A DNA stretch of 64,000 nucleotides from Prevotella fusca JCM 17724 (GTDB lineage: Bacteria > Bacteroidota > Bacteroidia > Bacteroidales > Bacteroidaceae): positions 578,501 through 642,500 of the forward strand of contig NZ_CP012074.1 in NCBI RefSeq assembly GCF_001262015.1, given 5' to 3'. A model generated the notes under the pieces. It saw only the letters and a list, made by a program, of their open reading frames with translations, ran no database searches and was not told where the DNA came from. The position numbers were made by a program, and so were the translations under genes. Position 1 is the first letter of the stretch, and every line of letters begins with the position of its first letter. Positions 55,115-63,939 of this stretch are shown here, in pieces.

Positions 55115-55375
55115 TGATTTTATATTCCCATTTCCTATCGGTGTGTTGTTGCCCATCACATGTGGTGATGTTGGTAAGCACCAATGGTGTTGATGGCTAA
55201 ATACATTGCAATATGTTGTCAGACTGGGAACAATGTTTGGTTAGAAAAGAGTTATACTACTAAAAACAAATAAAGCTGATTTGATTAGGGGCATACTTTT
55301 TCAAAGACAATACGATATTATCTATTCAAATGAGATTCCGTATTGGAGACTATACTGTTTTGGGGTTATCGGACA
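55115..55375 (-). repeat. Family A dispersed repeat, copy 5
   Basis: Reverse orientation: on the minus strand it starts TGTCCGATAACCCC and continues to a CACC array with two units, 22 bp apart. Sequences GGTGATGTTGGTAAGCACCA and CAATGGTGTTGATG mark it on the + strand. The 54897-55602 gap shows no gene. Confidence 0.86.
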
Positions 55376-55602
55376 CAGCAATAGTAATTATTTAAGGTAA
55401 TCCCTGCTATTATCCAGCAGTTCGCTGCTGTGTACTTTATATAGAATTTATAAAGATTGAAAGGTTAGAACCGTAAGTTAGGGATGATAGGAGTATAGCC
55501 AGATCTGCAATAAGTCGTAAGAGGTCTCTGAAAATCCTATTCCCATTGATAGGGAGTTCATAATCCTCCCTGATCTGGGAAAGTTGATAACTATAGAAAC
55601 AA

Positions 55603-55648
55603 AATATTCTCGTCTGTCCGCAAAAACATGCGGACAGACGAGAATATT
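55603..55648 (-). terminator. Long perfect hairpin after the glutaredoxin-like gene
   Basis: A 20-bp perfect stem (55603-55622 with 55629-55648; AATATTCTCGTCTGTCCGCA) and a 6-base loop, the longest uninterrupted stem in the window. On the minus strand it is followed by TTGTTTC. It lies 16 bp past the stop at 55664. Confidence 0.75.
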
Positions 55649-55663
55649 CTTGTGCCTCTTCAA

Positions 55664-55960
55664 TCAACAGCCAGAACCGTCCAGACGGCAAGAAGCTGCT
55701 GGTGCTGAGTCAAGGAAAATCCCTGCTTCTTCTGCTGACAAGGTTACTGTTCCATCCTCCAGAACGAAGCAGGGAATACCTGCATAGCCATGCTCTCTGG
55801 CATCATTGAATACAGTGTTGCTGTCACGAAGACGAAGAAACTCCTTAAGATACTTCACGTGTGAACCTATATCGATTACTTCATAACGGTCGTTACCCTC
55901 TACATACTTGTCAACAGCTATACAGTCTGGACAAGTGCTCATTCCATAAATTTTAATCAT
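55664..55960 (-). CDS. Glutaredoxin-like thiol protein
   Basis: A 98-residue protein with a thioredoxin-type N-terminus MIKIYGMSTCPDCIAVDKYVE; the active-site motif is CPDC (residues 10-13), then the cis-Pro region GIPCFVLEDGTVTL (about 63-76). The insert FLRLRDSNTVFNDAREHGYA (about 43-62) is longer than in E. coli Grx. The C-terminus carries two more Cys (SCRLDGSGC). It may reduce disulfides or hold a metal. It lies 110 bp downstream of the DUF2492 gene on the same strand. Confidence 0.82.
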   Translation of the reverse strand: MIKIYGMSTCPDCIAVDKYVEGNDRYEVIDIGSHVKYLKEFLRLRDSNTVFNDAREHGYAGIPCFVLEDGTVTLSAEEAGIFLDSAPAASCRLDGSGC

Positions 55961-56070
55961 AACTTAATGTTCTAAATCAATTATCCCTGTTCAGGATTGT
56001 TTTCGACTGGATTGAACAGACTGTTAAAACTGTTCTGTTGGTCCGTCAATCTGGTTATAAAACTTAAAAA

Positions 56071-56301
56071 TCAATGATTGCAAATCTTGCTTGAATCCAC
56101 TGTGAATCCTTCTTCAGCAGGCATGAACTTGCCGCGTTCTGTAAGGAAATCAACCAGTTCTGTGGCGTCCATGCCCTCGACAGAACAGGTGTTAAAACGT
56201 TCTTCAACCCCGAAATTCTCAATGATAGCCTTTACCAGTTCTTCTTTTGACTTGTAGCTATTGCCCTCCATCATGTGTAGGACATCATGTCCATGTGCCA
56301 T
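56071..56301 (-). CDS. DUF2492 (YecH-like) protein
   Basis: A 76-residue protein: MAHGHDVLHMMEGNSYKSKEELVKAIIENFG, then RFNTCSVEGMDATELVDFLTERGKFMP and a C-terminal ICNH. The HGHDVLHMM, FNTCS and CNH elements are the conserved part of the YecH/DUF2492 family, where His and Cys suggest metal binding; the function is unknown. I start at the Met at 56301; an earlier in-frame codon at 56355 would add 18 residues without family similarity. The glutaredoxin-like gene follows. Confidence 0.8.
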   Translation of the reverse strand: MAHGHDVLHMMEGNSYKSKEELVKAIIENFGVEERFNTCSVEGMDATELVDFLTERGKFMPAEEGFTVDSSKICNH

Positions 56302-56570
56302 ATTTTCTTTTTTTATCTTATAAATTAATGCTGGGCAAAGAAATATTCTCTGCACGAATTAGGTATCAACAAAAGTTGTGCCATGAATGAAATTAATTAA
56401 TTTTAATGAATTATAAGCGTTAATATGGCATAATTTAATTACTTTTGTGACTGCTGATAGAATACATTGGCAATATGTCAGTTTTACACCTGACTTTGTG
56501 AACGGAAATAGTTGATGTACAGAGAAAAGAATAAATCATATTAAAATATTTGATAATAGACCCGTTTATA

Positions 56571-57020
56571 ATGAATAGATTATTACTTGCTTTCATTGCT
56601 GCCATGCTGCTCTTCTCATCATGTGGCACAAATAAGACAGTATCAGAGAGTCTTAACCCTGTCAGATTTTCTGAAGCTCGTAATTATTTTCACATTGGTA
56701 ATGAAACAAAAGCTGTAATCAAGAAGATACCATCACAGGCTGTTCTTGAGAAAGAGTTTGGTGAGGCGGCTTTCATGGGAAAGGGTGGCGAACCGACGAG
56801 AATAGATTTCAGCAGGAATTTTGCAATTGCCTATATCCTCCCTGAAACCAATAGAAAGACTGTTCTTGCTCCTCTCTCGCTAACTGCAAAAGGAAACAGA
56901 CAGCTTCTTTTGAAGTTTAAGCTGGAACAAGGGAAAGTACAAACCTTTTCCACACAGCCATTCTTCATTATTATTGTTGATAAGAAGTATGCTGGTTATA
57001 AGGTAATAGAAAGTCTTTAA
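56571..57020 (+). CDS. Lipoprotein of unknown function
   Basis: A 149-residue protein with a lipoprotein signal (MNRLLLAFIAAMLLFSSC; lipobox LFSSC, Cys18). The mature part has two halves of mixed alpha/beta character (AVLEKEFGEAAFMGKGGEPTRIDFSRNFAIAYILPET, LLLKFKLEQGKVQTFSTQPFFIIIVDKKYAGYKVIESL). Not recognised. An upstream in-frame TTG at 56550 is not used, as it would put seven residues before the signal. A TACTTTTG at 56440-56447 is a possible -7 element. The gene is alone between divergent and convergent neighbours. Confidence 0.72.
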   Translation: MNRLLLAFIAAMLLFSSCGTNKTVSESLNPVRFSEARNYFHIGNETKAVIKKIPSQAVLEKEFGEAAFMGKGGEPTRIDFSRNFAIAYILPETNRKTVLAPLSLTAKGNRQLLLKFKLEQGKVQTFSTQPFFIIIVDKKYAGYKVIESL

Positions 57021-57108
57021 AAGAGTCCGCAGAAAATAGAAATAGGATATATTATAATTACAAAAGGATGTTTTCTTCCGTTGTAATTGCTAACGTAAAG
57101 GTAGGTAA

Positions 57109-57145
57109 GCAAAAAAGACAACTCATATCGAGTTGTCTTTTTTGC
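57109..57145. terminator. Bidirectional terminator between the lipoprotein gene and the tRNAs
   Basis: GCAAAAAAGACAACTC pairs with GAGTTGTCTTTTTTGC around ATATC: symmetric with A-run and T-run, so it ends both units. Confidence 0.85.
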
Positions 57146-57162
57146 TTATGTCATAATTGGTG

Positions 57163-57233
57163 AGCGGAATACGGGAATCGAACCCGCCTCCCAGGCTTGG
57201 GAAGCCCGTGCACTACCGATGTGCTAATTCCGC
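57163..57233 (-). tRNA. tRNA-Gly(CCC)
   Basis: A 71-base cloverleaf on the minus strand: acceptor GCGGAAT/ATTCCGC, anticodon stem CGGGC/GCCTG with loop TTCCCAA (anticodon CCC), T-arm GGTTCGATTCC, discriminator T. It follows tRNA-Thr by 6 bases. Confidence 0.92.
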
Positions 57234-57239
57234 AAATGG

Positions 57240-57312
<73 letters not shown>

Positions 57313-57324
57313 GGTATTGCAGTG

Positions 57325-57356
57325 CAAAGATACATCAAAAAAAACAAACAGCCAAA
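57325..57356 (-). promoter_or_regulatory. Promoter of the tRNA-Thr / tRNA-Gly unit
   Basis: On the minus strand TTTG (57353-57356), 20 bp, TATCTTTG (57325-57332). Full consensus, 12 bp before the tRNA. Confidence 0.8.
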
Positions 57357-57777
57357 TTTTTGATTTATGAATTTTGATATATCTTGTGGTATGGAATATT
57401 GATACCTTGTTGTGGTTATGAGGATAGAACATGATGTTATTACTGTTTGTATCATGATTATTGCTGTTGCACTTCTCTACAGTTTGGCTTGTCAGTATAA
57501 TTTATAAATACAGCATCTCAGTTCTTTTACATTTTTCTATCTTACGCTTTTATCTGTAGTGCCTGTGAGCTGTTGTTTGGTAGGTATTATAGTGTTACTT
57601 TATGCATGAAACTATTGCTAATAATAGGAACGTAAGTGCTTAATATGGCTTATCTAACGGTCGGCTGAGTACCATGAAGAGTTCTGAAGGCATGATGATT
57701 TAAAACAGGATAACTGATTGGTTGTAGTAGACGATTGGACGATAAGACAATCATAGGTATAAATTATGGCGTTAAGT
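57357..57777. other. Intergenic region without visible gene
   Basis: A/T-rich, with short open frames only. No repeat of families A-C and no tRNA was seen. Confidence 0.6.
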
Positions 57778-57809
57778 CTTGTCTTTTTTCATTATTATTG
57801 ATAACTTTG
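57778..57809 (+). promoter_or_regulatory. Likely promoter of the M64 peptidase gene
   Basis: CTTG (57778-57781, 3 of 4), 20 bp, TAACTTTG (57802-57809). The leader would be about 119 bases. Confidence 0.5.
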
Positions 57810-57934
57810 TATTTTGTAATGAGTTGCAAATGAACATACAGAAAAGAAACTTCAACAGTCCTTGACACCAATAAAAAACCTGTTCGTATCAAATTCAACA
57901 AACAATAACAAAAACCAGATTTAGTTATAGACCT

Positions 57935-59236
57935 ATGAGAAAAATTATCACCCTTCTGTTCCTGACAGTCACGCTTACAGCAGCAGCACAGGACTTTAAC
58001 CGTTACTTTGAGGATGCAACACTCCGTCTTGATTACATCTTTGCCGGTAACGCGAAGCATCAGACCATCGCAGTTGACGAACTGTCACGTATTCCTCGAT
58101 GGTATGGTAAGCACGAACGACTGGCAGAAGTACCTGTTGAAGGTAACGGGCAGGTTATTGTCCGTGACCATCGCACACAGAAAGTCATCTATCGTAATTC
58201 CTTCTCTACGCTCTTTCAAGAATGGTTGACGTATGATGAAGCGAAGAAACCATCTGGTAAGGCGTTTGAGAATGTCTTTCTTGTGCCTTATCCGAAAGAT
58301 TCTGCCGATATTACCGTGGAACTGAGAAACAATCGCCGTGAGGTAACGGTGTCGATGACACATACCGTAGCACCACGTGACATCCTTATCCGTCACATCG
58401 GCGAACGCTCTGTTACACCATACGAAACACTGCAGAAGGCAGCCGACACAATACGTTGCATTCATATTGCCTATGTAGCAGAAGGATATACAGAGGCTGA
58501 AATGTCTAATTTTATAGAGGACTGCCGCACTGCCAACGAAGCTCTTTTTGCTCATGAACCTTTCAAGTCATTGCGTCAGCGTTTCAACGTCGTAGCAGTC
58601 AAGTCGCCCTCTGCAGAGAGTGGGACTTCAGAACCTTCCAAGGGCATCTGGAAGAACACGGCTTTACATTCGCATTTCGACACTTTCTATAGTGACCGAT
58701 ACCTTACAACACTGCATCTCAAGGAGCTGCATGACTGGCTGGCAGGTACTCCTTACGAGCATATTATTGTGCTTGTTAATACAGAGAAGTATGGTGGTGG
58801 CGGTATACTGAACAGCTACAACCTCTCCATGGTACGCAATTCATATTTCAAGCCGGTTGTCGTTCATGAGTTCGGACATTCCTTTGCAGGGTTGGGTGAT
58901 GAGTATGCTTATGATCAGGAAGAAATAAACATGTATCCTACTGATGTCGAACCGTGGGAACCTAACCTTACGACTTTGGTGGATTTACATGGTAAATGGG
59001 AGAATCTTATTGACAAGAAAACACCTGTTCCTACACCTCAGCCAGCCGATCTTGACAAAGCCAATGCACGTCGTGACAAGTGGAAGGTGGGGGCTTATGA
59101 ACCTGCAGGCTATTCTCAGCATGGTGTCTATCGCGCTTATCCCGATTGCCGCATGCGTACCAACATGCACCCGGAGTTCTGTCCGGCATGCAGCCTGGGA
59201 CTGACAAAGCTGATAAAGTTCTATACAGGAGAGTAG
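57935..59236 (+). CDS. Secreted M64-family (IgA peptidase-like) metallopeptidase
   Basis: A 433-residue protein with a signal peptide (KIITLLFLTVTLTAAAQ, cleavage near residue 19). An N-terminal beta-sandwich domain (about 20-165) is followed by the peptidase domain with AYVAEGYTEAEM (about 189-200) and the zinc site VVHEFGHSFAGLGDEYAY (HExxHxxGxxD, about 309-326). The last 110 residues hold Cys-rich CRMRTNMHPEFCPAC, as in other M64 proteins. The family is named for an IgA-cutting protease of Clostridium; substrates in Bacteroidales are unproven, so IgA cleavage here is only a possibility. Single gene. Confidence 0.9.
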   Translation: MRKIITLLFLTVTLTAAAQDFNRYFEDATLRLDYIFAGNAKHQTIAVDELSRIPRWYGKHERLAEVPVEGNGQVIVRDHRTQKVIYRNSFSTLFQEWLTYDEAKKPSGKAFENVFLVPYPKDSADITVELRNNRREVTVSMTHTVAPRDILIRHIGERSVTPYETLQKAADTIRCIHIAYVAEGYTEAEMSNFIEDCRTANEALFAHEPFKSLRQRFNVVAVKSPSAESGTSEPSKGIWKNTALHSHFDTFYSDRYLTTLHLKELHDWLAGTPYEHIIVLVNTEKYGGGGILNSYNLSMVRNSYFKPVVVHEFGHSFAGLGDEYAYDQEEINMYPTDVEPWEPNLTTLVDLHGKWENLIDKKTPVPTPQPADLDKANARRDKWKVGAYEPAGYSQHGVYRAYPDCRMRTNMHPEFCPACSLGLTKLIKFYTGE

Positions 59237-59519
59237 GAAAAGCATCTGTTCAGCCTACGTTCCTTATCATTAAGGTTTCATAAAAAGTATTGATATACAT
59301 GGCTTATGCACTCCCAACAGCATTATTCTGCGAGCGGCATGAGCCGTTTGTTTTGCAAGAACTTACAGACTTTGTCTTTGAGTTAAAGACTAACATTGTG
59401 CTATTGTAGACAAAGGGGGCATTATAGTTTTCTTCTAAACACATTAGAACATACACTTTATTTGGTCTGTTAGTGCTATGCTGATGGATAATGTCAGGTT
59501 TGTTTCATGAGGAATATAA

Positions 59520-59575
59520 CACGAACAGAGGTGTGCCAAATTATCAGCACACCTCTGTTATTATTTTGCATATAT
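59520..59575. terminator. Shared terminator between the M64 and glyA genes
   Basis: AACAGAGGTGTG (59524-59535) pairs with CACACCTCTGTT (59548-59559) and is followed by ATTATTTTG; on the minus strand CGTGTTATATT follows. The T-run is better on +. The rest of 59237-59602 has nothing notable. Confidence 0.7.
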
Positions 59576-59602
59576 CGTTTTGATACAGTATGGATTATGC
59601 TT

Positions 59603-60883
59603 TTAATAAGCGAAGAGAGGGTAATCCTTCATTGTCTCGTTCACTTTCTCACGTACACGCTTGATAACCTGCTCGTTCTCTGGATCAGCCAAAACCTCGT
59701 CAATGAGGTCAGCACAGAGCAACATCATATCTTCCTTGCAACCACGGGTAGTCATGGCTGCTGTGCCAAGACGTAGACCACTTGTCTGGAAAGCTGAACG
59801 CTCATCGTATGGTACCTTATTCTTATTGGCTGTGATGTCAGCTGCAACAAGTGCTGTTTCAGCCACCTTACCCGTAAGGTCAGGATACTTCTGGCGCAGG
59901 TCGAGCAGCATAGAGTGGTTGTCAGTTCCACCGCTGACAATACTGAAGCCCTTGTCAACAAGTGCCTGTGCAAGGACCGAAGCGTTTTTCTTCACCTGCA
60001 TTGCATATTCCTTCCAGCTTGGCAAGAGGTTCTCACCGAAGCCTACAGCCTTAGCTGCAATGACATGTTCCAACGGACCGCCCTGGTTTCCTGGGAATAC
60101 AGCAGAGTTGAAGAGCATAGACATTGGTTTAACGACACCCTTCTTTGTTGTCAAGCCCCAAGGATTATCGAAGTCCTTGCCCATGAGGATAATACCGCCA
60201 CGAGGACCACGGAGTGTCTTATGGGTTGTAGTGGTAACGATGTGTGCATATTTCACAGGATTGTCAAGCAGACCAGCTGCAATGAGACCTGCCGGGTGAG
60301 CCATGTCAACCATCAGCAACGCACCAACTTCGTCAGCAATCTGACGCATACGCTTATAGTCCCATTCACGACTGTAAGCCGAACCTCCACCAATGATGAG
60401 CTTTGGTTTGTGTTCACGTGCAAGACGTTCCATCTCATCATAGTCAACACGTCCAGTCTCACGGTTGAGCGTATAGCCTACGTGGTTATAAAGGATACCT
60501 GATGTATTTACCTCACTGCCATGAGAGAGGTGACCACCCTGGTCAAGGTCAAGTCCCATGAAGGTGTCGCCAGCTTTCAGCACGGCAAGCAGTACAGCCT
60601 GGTTAGCCTGTGCGCCAGAGTGTGGCTGCACGTTGGCATACTCTGCACCAAAGAGCTGCTTAACACGCTCAATAGCAAGTGTTTCAACTTGGTCAACAAC
60701 CTGACATCCACCATAGTAGCGTTTGCCAGGATAACCTTCTGCATACTTGTTTGTCAGGTAAGATCCCATGGCCTGCATTACTTCGTCACTGACGAAATTC
60801 TCTGATGCAATCAGCTCCATACCTTTGAGCTGGCGTTTGTGTTCCATCTCAATAAGGTCAAAAATTTCTTGATCTCTTCTCAT
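59603..60883 (-). CDS. glyA: Serine hydroxymethyltransferase
   Basis: PLP enzyme that makes glycine and 5,10-methylene-THF from serine and THF. The 426 residues show [49 protein letters not shown] (about 53-71), the PLP lysine in [17 protein letters not shown] (about 225-241), [17 protein letters not shown] (about 263-279) and [14 protein letters not shown] (about 367-380). I take the ATG at 60883; earlier in-frame codons at 60910 and 60949 are near or upstream of the RNA start set by the promoter at 60947-60978. Single gene. Confidence 0.95.
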   Translation of the reverse strand: MRRDQEIFDLIEMEHKRQLKGMELIASENFVSDEVMQAMGSYLTNKYAEGYPGKRYYGGCQVVDQVETLAIERVKQLFGAEYANVQPHSGAQANQAVLLAVLKAGDTFMGLDLDQGGHLSHGSEVNTSGILYNHVGYTLNRETGRVDYDEMERLAREHKPKLIIGGGSAYSREWDYKRMRQIADEVGALLMVDMAHPAGLIAAGLLDNPVKYAHIVTTTTHKTLRGPRGGIILMGKDFDNPWGLTTKKGVVKPMSMLFNSAVFPGNQGGPLEHVIAAKAVGFGENLLPSWKEYAMQVKKNASVLAQALVDKGFSIVSGGTDNHSMLLDLRQKYPDLTGKVAETALVAADITANKNKVPYDERSAFQTSGLRLGTAAMTTRGCKEDMMLLCADLIDEVLADPENEQVIKRVREKVNETMKDYPLFAY

Positions 60884-60946
60884 GTGTATTGAAATGTTTA
60901 TGGGGGGCATTTTCAGCAAATGAGCCCCTTGGTTAGTGTTACATTG

Positions 60947-60978
60947 CAAATATACGAATTAATGTTCTAACTTGCAAG
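60947..60978 (-). promoter_or_regulatory. Promoter of glyA
   Basis: On the minus strand CTTG (60975-60978, 3 of 4), 20 bp, TATATTTG (60947-60954). It lies 64 bp before the chosen ATG and supports the shorter protein. Confidence 0.65.
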
Positions 60979-60996
60979 TGTATCAAAAAAATAATG

Positions 60997-61004
60997 TAAC
61001 TTTG
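60997..61004 (+). promoter_or_regulatory. -7 element of the gene at 61094
   Basis: TAACTTTG, divergent from the glyA promoter and 90 bp before the ATG. Confidence 0.5.
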
Positions 61005-61093
61005 CATGTACAACAGGCTGTTTGCAGTCTGACTATTTTAAAGCAGTAAACTATATAATATATTAGAAATCAATAAATTATAAGGATAAATAT

Positions 61094-61474
61094 ATGAAGC
61101 TAAAAGAGTTATTCCAGGCTTACGAGTTTGATGAGATTTACCCGCAGATTGGACTTATGTTTCCGAAAGGTCGCCATCTACGTGCACAATTCTGCAATGC
61201 CTACAACTTGTTACTGGAACTGAAGCCGGTGATGTCAAAGAAACAAATCCGTTATCAGCTGATGGAGGATCCCGATTCTAATGAAATGTTCTTTGGTGCT
61301 GATGACCGTGATTTCAATGGTCCATGGGAAGTCCTTCTTGGTAAGGAAGTGAAGAAAGACCCGAAAGTTGATCTTACAAGTGAGGAAATGGTTGCCAACT
61401 GTTTGCTTAACACAGTTCTGATAGGTCGCCATCCACGTTCATTTGAGAAGGATTATCAAGCTATTGTAAAGTAA
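61094..61474 (+). CDS. Conserved protein of unknown function
   Basis: A 126-residue soluble protein, not recognised. It begins MKLKELFQAYEFDEIYPQIGLMFPKG and has a central AYNLLLELKPVMSKKQIRYQLMEDPDSNEMFFGADDRDFNGPWEVLLGKEV, then EEMVANCLLNTVLIGRHPRSFEKDY. It is mixed alpha/beta with no signal peptide or metal motif. The ATG at 61094 is preceded by A/T-rich sequence with a -7 element. It is divergent from glyA and convergent with the cupin gene. Confidence 0.7.
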   Translation: MKLKELFQAYEFDEIYPQIGLMFPKGRHLRAQFCNAYNLLLELKPVMSKKQIRYQLMEDPDSNEMFFGADDRDFNGPWEVLLGKEVKKDPKVDLTSEEMVANCLLNTVLIGRHPRSFEKDYQAIVK

Positions 61475-61514
61475 ACAAACATATTACAATATCTTTTTAT
61501 AGGCATATAAACAA

Positions 61515-61579
61515 CGAGTTGATAAGTTGAGATGAGCTGAAGGCTTTGAAACCTTCTCGTCAAACAACTTATCAACTCG
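61515..61579. terminator. Nested hairpin between convergent genes
   Basis: An outer stem of 15 bp (CGAGTTGATAAGTTG with CAACTTATCAACTCG) encloses an inner hairpin (GAAGG/CCTTC). The sequence after it, TTGCTTTTAA, suits the + strand. Further copies of CAACTT/GTTGA lie at 61585-61670, so the region could fold in several ways. Confidence 0.6.
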
Positions 61580-61671
61580 TTTGCTTTTAATTTGTCAACT
61601 AACTGAGTATGGCACTTCTGCAGCTGTTCTATCACGCAACTTGTCAACCCCTCAACTTGACAACTCAATGC

Positions 61672-61995
61672 TTATTCTCTAATCATCGTGATAATCATCT
61701 TGAACCGTTCAGGTGCATTTACAGAGTGATGTGCTCCGCTGGGAATGACAAAACTCTCTCCTGCACTGATTACATGCTTGACTCCTTCAACCGTCAGTTC
61801 CATCTTTCCGTCAATGACCTGGATAAAAGCATCAAACGGTGCTGTGTGCTCCGAAAGTCCCTGTCCAGCGTCGAAACTGAACAAGGTGATGCTGCCAGCT
61901 TTGCTGTGTACCAGTTCTTTACTTACTACGCCACCTTCCGCATAGTCAATTGCATTGTTGGAGTTAAACACAATCCCTTTTTCTAACTTAGCCAT
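61672..61995 (-). CDS. Cupin-domain protein
   Basis: A 107-residue single-domain cupin. Cupin motif 1 is FDAGQGLSEHTAPFDAFIQVIDGKMEL (about 39-65), with one His and a Glu, and motif 2 is GESFVIPSGAHHSVNAPERFKMII (about 78-101), with His-His at the metal site. The fold probably binds a divalent metal. Many members of this small type are of unknown role; some are sugar-binding or sensory. It stands alone with no recognised promoter in the 62000-62190 region. Confidence 0.85.
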   Translation of the reverse strand: MAKLEKGIVFNSNNAIDYAEGGVVSKELVHSKAGSITLFSFDAGQGLSEHTAPFDAFIQVIDGKMELTVEGVKHVISAGESFVIPSGAHHSVNAPERFKMIITMIRE

Positions 61996-62189
61996 GTACT
62001 AATCTATTTAATTTGTTTGTTATATATTATTTTATCGTTGTAATATGCAGTACAAACCAAATGCCAAGAAAGGAAGTGGGAACAAATGTTACTTTTTGTG
62101 TGGTACAGTGGCAATTCTGTCATTATATTTTTGAGTCGGAATTGCAGTATTCTTTTGTTGCTGTCTGATATGTGGGACGAAAAATTTGT

Positions 62190-62571
62190 GGTTCATCCGT
62201 TAAATGTGTGGACACTTTTCGTATAGCTTTAGCGGATGAACCGGAGTTATGTGTTAAACAAATAGATAGCCAAGACGGTCTTGGCTACCTACTTTATTAT
62301 CATCCTCCGACACAGAAAACCTTTTCATGTCAATACTTTGAAACCCGCAGACAAGGGATTGAAAAATCATGACATAATTTCGGATAAAACACCTGCAGAT
62401 AAAGGCTAAAACACGTATAAAAAGCAAGTTTGCAACCAACAGTAAATCAGTTAGTTATAAAGTAGTGCAAGAAAAGGTGCTTAATTGGACTTCAAAAGGG
62501 CGTCAGTTAGACCTCAAAAGGGCATCTATTGCAAGCCAATTGGGCGTCTTTTCAAAGCCAAAAGACCATGT
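62190..62571 (-). repeat. Family B long copy 2 (382 bp)
   Basis: The near-identical inverse partner of 30167-30547. From left to right: inverted repeat (62190-62242; GGTTCATCCGTTAAA/AGCGGATGAACC-type arms), hairpin AGCCAAGAC/GTCTTGGCT (about 62271-62290), then the 22-bp array ending near 62571 (TTCAAAAGGGC twice). Differences from copy 1 are scattered single bases. The 62572-62835 gap holds nothing I can name. Confidence 0.88.
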
Positions 62572-62835
62572 GTTATTTTCTACAATTGATTTTATTATTA
62601 CAAAAGTAAGTGCTTTTCTCCATTTTTCATTATGAACTCCCAGTATTGGTATTGTAAGATATTCCGATAATCAGTTTGGGTTAAAATATCATTATAAGCT
62701 CTGTACCGGTTACTATCGAACGTTAGTAATAGAGCTGTCAAACCTCTCTTACATGAAATAAGATAGCTGTATAGATACTAATCCATGGTCAAAAGCCTTT
62801 TGAGAGGTAATCGGCACACTATCAATGCGTTGTCC

Positions 62836-63939
62836 TTATGGTTTCTTTACAGTAATGTTCCGTTTCAGACCTTCAAATTTTACACGTTTGACAGCTGACC
62901 CCTTGAATAACCGACGATAATCTTCAACTGTTAGATTATGCCACTTTTCTTTACTCATATTGAGCAGTTCAGGCTTCGGCTGCAGAGCTGGCTCGGTATT
63001 GGGTGTGGCAAAACGGTTCCATGGGCAGGCTGTCTGGCAGCGGTCACAGCCATAGATGGTGTCGCCCATGGCGGTCTTGGCTTCTGCAGACAGTTCTCCA
63101 CGATTCTCTATCAACTGATAAGACAGACAGCGTTCTGCATGAAAATCTTCACCGGGAATAATCGCTCGGGTAGGGCAGGCGTCAATACAACGGTGGCAAC
63201 TTCCGCAGCGGTTGGCCATCGGTTCATCATACACATCAACTTCAAACGGCAGGAAAATCTCCCCCAAGAAGAACATTGAACCGGCATGAGGGATAATAAG
63301 CTGATGATTACGTCCTATCCAACCAATTCCAGCTTTCTGTGCCCAGTAGCGTTCAAGAACGGGAGCCGTATCGCAGAAACATCCCCACCCCCTCTCTCCT
63401 CGAGGAGAGAGGGGAACTTTCTTACCACATTCTTTGATATTCGTCTCGTTATCTTTCGTTCTTGTCTCCCTGTTCAAAGGCTGATTTTCCTCTGTTTCTT
63501 GGAAGGAATGGAACTTAGCAGCTATCTTTTCTGCCAACTCTCTCATCTTCACTTTCATCAAATCATGGTAATCCAGTCCGAGGGCATAGGCTGCAATCTG
63601 GTATTCCCCTTCGGGCAACTGTTGTGCAGGGGCATAATTAAGAGCGAGGGATACAATGCTTCGCACACCTGGGACAAGAAGACGAGGGTCAAGGCGTTTC
63701 TCCAGATAGTTAGCCATGTATGCCATAGATGCTTCTTCACCATTCTCCAACCATTTACGATATTTCTGCGCTACGGCTTCGTCAACAGGTTCAGCCTTGG
63801 CTATACCGCATGCGAAAAATCCAAGAGAATGTGCTAAGGATTTGATAACCGATGAGTTACCAAGTCCATAACTATCTCTGGGGGTAGGCAATTTGGCTTG
63901 TTCAACAGGTGACATAAGCGGTGAAAGAAAAAACAACAT
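62836..63939 (-). CDS. queG: Epoxyqueuosine reductase, with an apparent in-frame insert
   Basis: Last step of queuosine synthesis in tRNA (position 34): a cobalamin- and iron-sulfur-dependent reductase. Signatures: FCDTAPVLERYWAQKAGIGWIGRN (about 183-206; catalytic Asp), the first 4Fe-4S cluster CGSCHRCIDACPTRAI (about 242-257) and the second, CDRCQTACPWN (about 294-304). Between HSFQETEEN (about 145-153) and FCDTAP there is a low-complexity, charged insert of about 30 residues that holds the palindrome at 63389-63414; related proteins have a much shorter linker there. The start is uncertain: ATG at 63939 or 63915; the codon at 63951 is TTG. Confidence 0.88.
   Translation of the reverse strand: MLFFLSPLMSPVEQAKLPTPRDSYGLGNSSVIKSLAHSLGFFACGIAKAEPVDEAVAQKYRKWLENGEEASMAYMANYLEKRLDPRLLVPGVRSIVSLALNYAPAQQLPEGEYQIAAYALGLDYHDLMKVKMRELAEKIAAKFHSFQETEENQPLNRETRTKDNETNIKECGKKVPLSPRGERGWGCFCDTAPVLERYWAQKAGIGWIGRNHQLIIPHAGSMFFLGEIFLPFEVDVYDEPMANRCGSCHRCIDACPTRAIIPGEDFHAERCLSYQLIENRGELSAEAKTAMGDTIYGCDRCQTACPWNRFATPNTEPALQPKPELLNMSKEKWHNLTVEDYRRLFKGSAVKRVKFEGLKRNITVKKP
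63389..63414. repeat. 26-bp perfect palindrome inside queG
   Basis: CCCCTCTCTCCTC followed by its exact complement. It encodes PLSPRGER in the queG frame. G/C-rich palindromes of this style are usually intergenic in Bacteroidetes; weaker relatives occur at about 8300, 8430, 9635 and 25440. Confidence 0.8.

Noticed and set aside
57935..59236. True IgA protease
   Set aside because: The M64 family name rests on one characterised clostridial enzyme; substrate cannot be inferred here.
61510..61672. Small gene in the GTTGATAAGTTG-rich region
   Set aside because: The frame is broken by the hairpin arms and consists of repeated CAACTT words; a fold-back structure explains it better.
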